From Terrabacter sp. Root85 (lineage in GTDB: Bacteria; Actinomycetota; Actinomycetes; Actinomycetales; Dermatophilaceae), in assembly GCF_001429185.1 (NCBI RefSeq), contig NZ_LMIW01000001.1:498541-562540 (forward strand): a stretch of DNA of 64,000 bases, given 5' to 3'. The notes under the pieces were generated by a model that saw nothing but the letters and a program-made list of their open reading frames with translations, had not been told where the DNA came from and did no database searches. The position numbers and the translations under genes were made by a program. Below, piece by piece: positions 57,467-64,000 of the stretch (its first letter is position 1; each line of letters opens with the position of its first letter).

Positions 57467-58786
57467 ATGACGTTCGCCTCACGCCTCCCCGGCTCGTCGC
57501 GGCGCGCACGCCGCACGGTCCTGACGATCGCCGCGCTCTCCGGAGCGCTCGTCGTGACCGCCTGCTCGCCCTCCTCCTCGGGCTCCTCGAGCGGCGGTGA
57601 CGACGGCAAGGTCACCCTGACGGTGTGGTCGTGGCGCGTGGAGGACGAGGCGGCGTACACCAAGATCTTCGACGCGTACGAGAAGGCCCACCCCGGCGTC
57701 ACCATCGACTTCAAGGCGTTCAAGGCGACGGAGTACAACAAGATCCTCGCGACCGGCCTCGCCGGCTCGAGCGGCCCGGACGTGCCGCAGGTCCGCTCCT
57801 ACGGCCAGCTCCAGGGCACCGTGGCCAGCAAGTCGCTGCTGCCGCTCGACGGCAAGGTCGACCTCGCGGGCTGGGACGAGAACGTCGTCGCGAGCGCCAA
57901 GGGCAAGGAGGACGGCAAGACGTACTCGGTGCCACTCGCGCGCCAGACCGTCCAGATGTTCTACAACCAGGGCCTCTTCGAGAAGAACGGCATCAAGGCC
58001 CCCACCACGTGGGCCGAGTTCATTGCCGCCAACGACAAGCTCATGGCGGCCGGCGTCACGCCGATCGCCATCGGCGCCAAGGACGACTGGACGCTCCCGA
58101 TCGTCCACGAGGTGCTCGCTGCCCCGCGCTTCGGCGGCAAGGCCTTCCAGGGCGAGGTCCTCTCGGGCCAGAAGACCTTCACCGACCCTGACTGGGTCGG
58201 GTCGGTGCAGGTCGTGGGCGACCTCGAGAAGTACATGCCCAAGAACGCCACCGGCGTGGCCCAGACCGACGCGCAGACGCTCTTCTCGGCCGAGAAGGCC
58301 GCGATGATCCCCGGTGGCAGCTTCGACCTGTCCGTCTTCCAGAAGGCCAACCCGGCCATGAAGATCGGCATCTTCCAGGTGCCGCCGGCCCCAGGCTCGC
58401 CGAGCGGGTCCGAGGCGACGACGGCAGGATGGGCCGATGGCAACTTCGCCGTCTCCGCCAAGTCGAAGCACCCGACCGAGGCCACGGAGCTCGTGAAGTG
58501 GATGACCACGAAGGAGTTCGGCCAGATGGTCAACGACGACATCAAGCAGATCTCGGCCGTGCCGGGTGTCGAGCCGACCGACCCGCTGCTCAAGCAGATG
58601 AGCGAGAACTACACGAAGTCCGGCTCGCCGTACCTGCTGCTCACCGACTTCCGCTACGGCGCACCCACGGGCACCGACCTGCTCGGCAAGGGCCTGCAGG
58701 AGATGCTGCTCGGCTCCAAGGACGCCACCGCGGTGAGCCAGGACCTCGAGACCGGCGTCAAGACCTGGTTCAAGCCGAGCGCGTGA
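57467..58786 (+). CDS. Sugar ABC transporter substrate-binding lipoprotein (probable MurNAc/GlcNAc importer)
   Basis: The 439-residue lipoprotein belongs to the extracellular solute-binding family 1 (MalE/UgpB-like). The signal ends at a lipobox with Cys33 (VVTACSPS), followed by a Ser/Gly linker and the domain opening VTLTVWSWRVEDE. FYNQGLFEKNGI and PTTWAEFIAANDKL are family hallmarks. AGGAGC precedes the ATG at 57467. Its place between murQ and a kinase indicates a cell-wall amino sugar or disaccharide as ligand; that is inference. Confidence 0.87.
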   Translation: MTFASRLPGSSRRARRTVLTIAALSGALVVTACSPSSSGSSSGGDDGKVTLTVWSWRVEDEAAYTKIFDAYEKAHPGVTIDFKAFKATEYNKILATGLAGSSGPDVPQVRSYGQLQGTVASKSLLPLDGKVDLAGWDENVVASAKGKEDGKTYSVPLARQTVQMFYNQGLFEKNGIKAPTTWAEFIAANDKLMAAGVTPIAIGAKDDWTLPIVHEVLAAPRFGGKAFQGEVLSGQKTFTDPDWVGSVQVVGDLEKYMPKNATGVAQTDAQTLFSAEKAAMIPGGSFDLSVFQKANPAMKIGIFQVPPAPGSPSGSEATTAGWADGNFAVSAKSKHPTEATELVKWMTTKEFGQMVNDDIKQISAVPGVEPTDPLLKQMSENYTKSGSPYLLLTDFRYGAPTGTDLLGKGLQEMLLGSKDATAVSQDLETGVKTWFKPSA

Positions 58787-58796
58787 CGGTTCCTGC

Positions 58797-59696
58797 ATGA
58801 GGCGCCGCACCGGCCTGGTCTTCGTCGCTCCGGCGCTCGCGCTCTTCGCGGTGTTCGTGCTCTACCCGATGGTGACGGCGTTCTCCTACGCCTTCTTCCA
58901 GTGGCAGGGCACGACCCGCGGAGCGTTCGCGGGCCTCGAGAACTTCGTGACGCTCTTCACCAGGGCCCCGTTCACGACAGACCTCCCGCGGGCGCTGCTG
59001 CACAACGTGCTCTTCTTCATCGGCACGATGCTCATCCAGAACACCTTCGGGCTCACGATCGCCTACCTGCTCTACACGCGTCCGCGCAGTTGCCGGATGC
59101 TGCAGACGCTCTACGCGATGCCCTACCTCGTCAGCCCGATCGTCATCGGCTACCTCTGGACGCTGCTCCTGTCGCCGACGTTCGGCCCGGTCAACACGCT
59201 GCTGACGAAGGTCGGCCTCGAGTCATGGGCCCTCCCGTGGCTCGGTGACCCGAAGACGGCCATCTGGGTCGTCATCCTCGTCAGCGTGTGGCAGTGGATC
59301 GGCTTCCCCGTGCTGCTCTACGGCGCCGCACTGGGTGGCGTCCCGGAGGAGCTGACCGAGGCGGCCCGCGTCGACGGCGCGAGCAACCGGCAGGCGTTCT
59401 TCAAGATCACGCTGCCGCTGCTCGTGCCCGCCATCGGCACGGTGTCGGTCCTGACGTTCATCTTCGCCATGGAGGCCTTCGCGCTCCCCTACGCCTTCGG
59501 TGGTTCGACCGGAAACCCCGCGGGCGCAACGGACTTCGTGTCGCTGCTCTTCTACCGCACGGCGTTCGACTCGGGAGCGACCGACGCCATCGGCAGCTCC
59601 TCGGCCCTCGCCACGCTGCTCTTCCTCATCATCTTCGGTGGCGCCTACGCCGCCACGGCCGTGCTGCGCCGTCACGAGCGGAGGATCACCGCATGA
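58797..59696 (+). CDS. Sugar ABC transporter permease (MalF/UgpA type)
   Basis: The 299-residue inner-membrane permease has six hydrophobic helices and the cytoplasmic EAA loop EAARVDGASNRQAFFKITLP, which contacts the ATPase. The N-terminus RRRTGLVFVAPALALFAVFVLYP is typical of the MalF-like partner. It starts ten bases after the binding-protein gene and overlaps the second permease gene by four bases. Confidence 0.88.
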   Translation: MRRRTGLVFVAPALALFAVFVLYPMVTAFSYAFFQWQGTTRGAFAGLENFVTLFTRAPFTTDLPRALLHNVLFFIGTMLIQNTFGLTIAYLLYTRPRSCRMLQTLYAMPYLVSPIVIGYLWTLLLSPTFGPVNTLLTKVGLESWALPWLGDPKTAIWVVILVSVWQWIGFPVLLYGAALGGVPEELTEAARVDGASNRQAFFKITLPLLVPAIGTVSVLTFIFAMEAFALPYAFGGSTGNPAGATDFVSLLFYRTAFDSGATDAIGSSSALATLLFLIIFGGAYAATAVLRRHERRITA

Positions 59697-60601
59697 CCAC
59701 GGCCGTCGTCACCACCGAGGCGCCGCAGGAGCAGGTCGCGGCCCGTCCGGCCCAGGGCAGCCGCCGGCGCCCACCGCGGGTCAACCGTCCCGTGGGCGGC
59801 GCGGGTGCCAGCGTGCTCCTCTGGGGGTATGCCGCCCTGGCGCTCGTGCCGCTGCTGCTCATGGTGAGCAACAGCTTCCGCACCAACGCCGACCTCATCA
59901 CCGACCCGCTCGGCCTCCCCGCTCCCCCGACGACGGCCAGCTACGTCGAGGCGTGGACCACCGGCAACTTCGCGACGTACTTCGGGAACTCGCTCCTCGT
60001 CACGGTCGGCGCGGTCGCGATCTCGACCGCCGTCGCGACGATGGCCGCCTACGCGCTGGCCCGCGGGCGGTCGCGGATCTTCCGCTGGCTCGAGGCGCTC
60101 TTCCTCTCCGGCCTGATGCTGCCGATCCACCTCGCGATCCTGCCGATCTTCTACCTCTTCGACGGGCTCGGGCTCATCGACTCGCGGCTCGGTCTCATGC
60201 TCATGTACGCCGCATCGGGCATCCCGTTCTCGATCTTCGTCCTCACGACGTTCTTCCGGCAGCTGCCCGAGGAGCTCGAGGAGGCGGCGGCGCTCGACGG
60301 CGCGAGCAGCTGGCAGACCTTCTGGCGGATCATGGTCCCGCTCGTGCGCCCGGCCCTCGCGACCGTGGCCGTCTTCCGGTTCGTGCCGATCTGGAACGAC
60401 TTCCTCTTCCCGCTCGTGCTGCTGCGCAGCGAGGACAAGTACACCCTCCCGGTCGGGCTGACGAGCTTCTTCGGCGAGAACGCGACGAACTACTCGGCCG
60501 TCTTCGCCGGGCTCGTCATCACGACGGTCCCGCTCATCGTGCTCTTCCTCGTCGCCACGAAGCAGATCGTCGCGGGCTTGACCGCCGGCATGGCGAAGTG
60601 A
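59693..60601 (+). CDS. Sugar ABC transporter permease (MalG/UgpE type)
   Basis: The 302-residue permease pairs with the preceding one. After a 35-residue polar N-terminus come six helices and the EAA loop EEAAALDGASSWQTFWRIMVP. The WNDFLFPLVLL segment near residue 235 is typical of MalG-like proteins. The ATG at 59693 overlaps the previous stop. No ATPase gene is in the cluster, so a shared MsiK-like ATPase encoded elsewhere probably powers the importer, as in other actinobacteria. Confidence 0.88.
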   Translation: MTTAVVTTEAPQEQVAARPAQGSRRRPPRVNRPVGGAGASVLLWGYAALALVPLLLMVSNSFRTNADLITDPLGLPAPPTTASYVEAWTTGNFATYFGNSLLVTVGAVAISTAVATMAAYALARGRSRIFRWLEALFLSGLMLPIHLAILPIFYLFDGLGLIDSRLGLMLMYAASGIPFSIFVLTTFFRQLPEELEEAAALDGASSWQTFWRIMVPLVRPALATVAVFRFVPIWNDFLFPLVLLRSEDKYTLPVGLTSFFGENATNYSAVFAGLVITTVPLIVLFLVATKQIVAGLTAGMAK

Positions 60602-60614
60602 TCGGCTCGCTCGC

Positions 60615-61568
60615 GTGAGCGAGCAGCGGGTCGTGGCCGTCGACGTCGGCGGGTCGGGCCTCCGACTGCAGACGTGTGCCGTGTCGCCCGGCCCCGTGCT
60701 CACGGCACCGGGCGTGCGGGTCGGGGCGGGCGGCATCGACGTCGCAGCGCTCGTGTCCGACGCCCGCGCCCTGCTGGGAGCGCGCCCAGACGACGAGACC
60801 CGTCGTGGCACAGCGGCTCCCGCGGTCGTCGTCTGGTCGATGCGCGGCCTGCTCTTCCTCGCCGACCGGTCGGAGGTGCTGCGCACCGTGGCGCAGGGCC
60901 TGGGCGCCGAGCGCACCGTCGTCGTCAGCGACGCCGTCGCCAACCTCGTCGGCGCGACGGGCCGGATCGGTCCCGGCGCGGTCGTCGCGGCGGGCACCGG
61001 GGCGGTCGCGTTCGGCACCGACTTCGAGCAGCAGTGGCGCCGGGTCGACGGGTGGGGGCACGTGCTCGGCGACGCCGGGTCGGCGGCGACCCTCGGCATG
61101 GCCGGACTCCGCGCCGCACTGCGCGCCCACGACGGGCTCCCCGACGGGTCGCCGCTCCTGCTGGCAGCGGCCAGCGACCTGCTCGGCCCTCCGGAGGGCT
61201 GGCCGCGCCTCGTCATGACGAGCCCCGACGCCCCCGAGCGCCTCGCCGCCGTCGCACCGCTCGTCACGGCGGCCGCCGCCGACGACGACGTCTCCCACGC
61301 CCTCTGCGCCCGCTCCGGCGCCGACCTCGCCGACTCGCTGCTGCGCGCGGCGGAGGGCCTGACCGACCCGGTCCTCACGGCGACCGGCGGCCTCCTCAGC
61401 GCCCGACCGGTCGCGGACGCTCTCGACGACCGGCTCGCCCGGGTCGGCGCGGGCGCCCGGCGCTCAGCGGCCCGCGGTGGGGCCCTCGACGGCGCCCTCC
61501 ACCTGGCCCGGCACCTGCGCGACACGGGAGCGGTCCCCGAGCACCCGGCATACCTCCTCACGACGTGA
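60615..61568 (+). CDS. BadF/BcrA-type N-acetylhexosamine kinase (probable MurNAc kinase)
   Basis: The 317-residue protein has the ASKHA sugar-kinase fold: phosphate-1 loop AVDVGGSGLRLQ, phosphate-2 VAAGTGAVAFG, GWGHVLGDAGSAATLG and an adenosine-region TATGGLLSA. It belongs to the BadF/BadG group that includes GlcNAc kinases and the clostridial MurNAc/GlcNAc kinase MurK. An ABC importer delivers unphosphorylated sugar, so a kinase is needed to make the MurQ substrate; this gene fills that role. The GTG start lies 13 bases after the permease gene. MurNAc specificity is inferred. Confidence 0.78.
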   Translation: MSEQRVVAVDVGGSGLRLQTCAVSPGPVLTAPGVRVGAGGIDVAALVSDARALLGARPDDETRRGTAAPAVVVWSMRGLLFLADRSEVLRTVAQGLGAERTVVVSDAVANLVGATGRIGPGAVVAAGTGAVAFGTDFEQQWRRVDGWGHVLGDAGSAATLGMAGLRAALRAHDGLPDGSPLLLAAASDLLGPPEGWPRLVMTSPDAPERLAAVAPLVTAAAADDDVSHALCARSGADLADSLLRAAEGLTDPVLTATGGLLSARPVADALDDRLARVGAGARRSAARGGALDGALHLARHLRDTGAVPEHPAYLLTT

Positions 61569-61650
61569 TCGGCGGGCCGGCACCCCGCCCGGGCAGCTGA
61601 CGAGCCCGGAATGGCCCCAGCGGTGCGGCGAGCCGGTACCCTCCGACGGG

Positions 61651-61714
61651 GGTGGTCCGATTCACCCGAATTGTGCCGTGCCTCCGCCGGGATCCACGTG
61701 CCGTCCGGACCACC
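61651..61714. repeat. Inverted repeat in the leader of the DUF1906 gene
   Basis: GGTGGTCCG (61651-61659) is repeated in inverted form as CGGACCACC (61706-61714), shortly before the start codon at 61740, and a smaller GGGTG/CACCC pair (near 61649-61667) can compete with it. The 171-base gap upstream of the secreted hydrolase may therefore form a folded leader. No known riboswitch class is recognised with confidence. Confidence 0.35.
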
Positions 61715-61739
61715 GCCGTGACGCTCGAGAGGTTCTGAC

Positions 61740-64000
61740 ATGCCCGGTTCACCCCGCCGACTCACGGCACTCGTCGGTGCTGCCGCACTGGCGTTCGGTG
61801 CAGTCTCCAGCGCGAGCGCCGCTGCCCTGACGGCGGCTCCAGCACCGGCGACTCCCGCGACAGCGACTCCCGCGACAGCGACCCCCGCGCCGGCCTCGGC
61901 CGTGACACCCACGGGCACGCGATCCGTGGACTACCGCGACGTCCACCTCTCCGTCCCGTCCGACTGGGCCGTCGTCGACCTCGACGCCGACCCCACCCGC
62001 TGCGTCCGCCTCGACGTGCGGGCCGTCTACCTCGGCCGACCGGGCTCCCAGCAGGACTGCCCCGCACACCTCGTCGGGCGCGCCGAGACGATCTGGCTGC
62101 ACCCGGGCTCCGACCGCGCCAGCACGGCGACGACCTCGAGGACGACCGCCCTCGGCACGCTCCGGGCCCACACCGGCACCGACCGCGCCGCCGGCACCAA
62201 GGTGGCGAGGTTCACGGCACAGGACGTGCAGGTCGACGCCACGTGGGGCGCGAGCGAGTCGAGGGTCGACGACGTCCTCGCCACCGCGACCGCGAGCTCG
62301 GCGGTCACGCGCACCGCCCCGGCCGCCGGCACGACGGCAGCCACCTCCTCCACCTCCGCCTCGTCCTCGTCCTCGTCCTCGTCGGTTAGTGCCTCCACGG
62401 CCACCGCCTCCCCGGGCACGGCCTCGACCGCCGCGACGTCGGGGCCACACCCCTTCACCGGGATGGCGTTCGACGCGTGCGCCGCCCCGAGCGTCGCGAC
62501 GATGCAGTCCTGGCTGGCGTCCCCCTACCGTGCCGTGGGCATCTACATCGGCGGCTCGATGCGGGCCTGCGGCGACGGCAACCTCTCCTCGACGTGGGTG
62601 AGCCAGGTCAGCTCGATGGGCTGGGGACTCATCCCGATCTACGTCGGGCCACAGGCACCCTGCGTCGACCAGACCGGCCTCAGCACCATCGACCCGACGC
62701 AGGCTGCCGCGCAGGGCAGGGCCGCCGCTGCCGACGCGGCCGGGCGCGCGGCCTTCTTCGGTCTCGGCGCCGGCACGCCCGTCTACTACGACATGGAGGC
62801 GTACGACCCCACCGTCTCCGGCTGCACGGCCACGGTCCTGTCGTTCCTGACGGCGTGGACGCAGGAGCTGCACGCCCGCGGCTACACGTCCGGTGCGTAC
62901 GGCAGCAGCGCCTCGCTCATGGTCGACCTGTCCAGGGCGATGGGCACGACGGGATTCACCGCACCCGACAACGTGTGGTTCGCCAGCTGGAACGGGCTGC
63001 AGACCCTGTCCGACTCGACGAGTCACCCCGAGTTCCGGGACAGCTACTGGGCCGGCGGCCAGCGGCTCCACCAGTACGCCACCGGCAGCGAGACGTGGGG
63101 CGGGGTGAGGATCGACATCGACGCCGACTGGGTCGGCGGCCGCGTCACGGGCGCGCCGGTCCCGATCAGCTACGGCTCCGACACGACGGGCCCAGGCAGC
63201 CCGTCGTTCGTCTTCACCGGCAACATGTCCTACTGGAAGCCCAACCAGGGCCAGGGTGTGCAGGGACGCGCCTACTCCACCTACGCCAACGGCAGCACGG
63301 AGGAGAACGGCGCCACGTGGTCCCCGGCCCTCTCCGCCGGCCTGTACACCGTGAGCGCCTACGTCCCGACCACCCGCGCCGACGCCAAGGTCACGTATGC
63401 CGTCACCGACGCGCGCGGGTCCGCGACCACCGTCGTCGACCAGTCCACGGCGGCGGGCACGTGGTCCCCGCTCGGCACCTACCTCGCCCGCTCCGGGACC
63501 TCGGTGCGGGTCCACGCCGGCGACAACGGACCCAGCCCCACGACCGCCCAGGTCGGCGTCGACGCCATGCGGTTCTCCCTCGTGGCCACCGCGCCGTCGG
63601 CCCCGACGTCGGTGTCGGCGGTCCCCGACAACGGCCGCGCGACCGTCCGCTGGACCGCGGCCACGTCGAACGGCAGCCCGGTGACGGGCTACACCGTGAC
63701 GTCCTCGCCCGCGGGGGCGAGCGCGACGGTGTCCGGCTCCGCCACGTCGGCCACCCTCACCGGGCTGCGCAACGAGACGGCCTACACCTTCACGGTGACG
63801 GCGACGAACGTCATCGGTGCCGGCCCAGCCTCGACCCCGTCGGCGGCCGTGCGGCCCTCGTCCTTCTCGCACCTCGTCCCGGTAACGCCCACTCGCCTGC
63901 TCGACACCCGCGTCGGCACGACATCCAACCCCGTCCGCACCGCGATCGCCGCCGGCGCCTCGCTCACCATCAAGGTCGCCGGCGTCACCGGGTCACCCGT
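61740..64000 (+). CDS. Secreted DUF1906 glycoside-hydrolase-like protein with FN3 domain (partial)
   Basis: The frame starts at an ATG at 61740 and is still open at the window edge (at least 753 residues). It has a Sec signal (residues 1-28), an Ala/Pro/Thr stretch with repeated TPATA units, a beta-rich region, and a Ser-rich linker (about 205-235). The DUF1906 (Rv2525c-like glycoside hydrolase) domain follows at about 240-470, with GIYIGGSMRACG, PVYYDMEAYD carrying the likely acid, and IDIDADW. Next are a CBM/golvesin-like module, an FN3 domain (SAPTSVSAVPDNGRATVRW) and the start of an RLLDTR cell-surface repeat. It probably acts on the cell wall, in keeping with the recycling genes upstream. 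Confidence 0.82.
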   Translation, partial: MPGSPRRLTALVGAAALAFGAVSSASAAALTAAPAPATPATATPATATPAPASAVTPTGTRSVDYRDVHLSVPSDWAVVDLDADPTRCVRLDVRAVYLGRPGSQQDCPAHLVGRAETIWLHPGSDRASTATTSRTTALGTLRAHTGTDRAAGTKVARFTAQDVQVDATWGASESRVDDVLATATASSAVTRTAPAAGTTAATSSTSASSSSSSSSVSASTATASPGTASTAATSGPHPFTGMAFDACAAPSVATMQSWLASPYRAVGIYIGGSMRACGDGNLSSTWVSQVSSMGWGLIPIYVGPQAPCVDQTGLSTIDPTQAAAQGRAAAADAAGRAAFFGLGAGTPVYYDMEAYDPTVSGCTATVLSFLTAWTQELHARGYTSGAYGSSASLMVDLSRAMGTTGFTAPDNVWFASWNGLQTLSDSTSHPEFRDSYWAGGQRLHQYATGSETWGGVRIDIDADWVGGRVTGAPVPISYGSDTTGPGSPSFVFTGNMSYWKPNQGQGVQGRAYSTYANGSTEENGATWSPALSAGLYTVSAYVPTTRADAKVTYAVTDARGSATTVVDQSTAAGTWSPLGTYLARSGTSVRVHAGDNGPSPTTAQVGVDAMRFSLVATAPSAPTSVSAVPDNGRATVRWTAATSNGSPVTGYTVTSSPAGASATVSGSATSATLTGLRNETAYTFTVTATNVIGAGPASTPSAAVRPSSFSHLVPVTPTRLLDTRVGTTSNPVRTAIAAGASLTIKVAGVTGSP

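Noticed and set aside
61625..61739. Possible cyclic-di-AMP (ydaO) riboswitch suggested by an AGCCGG...ACCC and GGGG segment
   Set aside because: The other conserved core elements could not be found by eye, so I list only an inverted repeat.
62353..62389. TCCTCG repeat tract as a possible CRISPR or satellite repeat
   Set aside because: It encodes an in-frame Ser-rich linker of the secreted protein and has no spacers.

Overview
This is a dense, very GC-rich (roughly 70% or more by eye) actinobacterial chromosome segment. Overlapping ATGA/GTGA gene junctions, many GTG starts, TANNNT -10 boxes and twin-arginine and lipoprotein signals fit an actinomycete, perhaps near the Intrasporangiaceae; the family is a guess. 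I found no tRNA, rRNA, insertion sequence, phage gene, CRISPR array or origin. No gap between genes exceeds 300 bases; the longer gaps hold promoters, inverted repeats or hairpins, which are listed.

Bases 1-13156 (+) are one long catabolic operon: the end of a permease, a lipoprotein binding protein, an ATPase-permease fusion, a butanediol-dehydrogenase-like enzyme, an M24-fold protein lacking one metal ligand, E1 alpha and beta of an acetoin/pyruvate-type dehydrogenase, an E2-like protein with no lipoyl domain and no active-site motif, an EboE-like TIM barrel, an FMN hydroxyacid oxidase and an aldehyde dehydrogenase. The substrate is unknown. A hairpin separates this operon from a convergent secreted subtilisin (13329-17105, -), which faces its probable TrmB/LuxR regulator. 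Two retaining/inverting-type glycosyltransferases follow (18412-21941), the first carrying HEAT repeats.

Bases 22019-28096 (-) are a purine-degradation operon, xdhA-xdhB-xdhC-guaD, with a one-base frameshift in guaD. Just upstream, 28151-33040 (-) is a compact operon of MDR dehydrogenase, PTPS-fold protein, GT4 glycosyltransferase, flippase-like membrane protein, stand-alone RibD-type reductase and GTP cyclohydrolase II. A CDP-alcohol phosphatidyltransferase and a membrane sulfatase/phosphoglycerol-transferase-like protein diverge from it. Together these look like a pathway from GTP to a modified, glycosylated and possibly lipid-linked pyrimidine or pterin. I consider it the best candidate for an undescribed system. 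Two small membrane proteins and two orphan sensor kinases follow (35691-41674).

Bases 42336-47404 (-) hold two acyl-CoA dehydrogenases, an ACAD10/11-type kinase and two SDRs behind a promoter with a TetR-type palindrome, suggesting phosphorylation-dependent hydroxyacyl-CoA breakdown. An alpha/beta hydrolase and an ATP-dependent DNA ligase (LigB type) diverge at 48531-48644.

Bases 50370-61568 (+) are a peptidoglycan-recycling region: NagZ, NamZ, an AmiE-like serine hydrolase, MurR/RpiR, MurQ, an ABC sugar importer without its own ATPase, and a BadF-type kinase. It resembles the Bacillus ybbI-C operon, but import by ABC transporter plus a kinase replaces the PTS step. The nagZ and murQ promoters share an ACGTAGG(T/A)AA element. 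The window ends inside a secreted DUF1906 glycoside-hydrolase-like protein.
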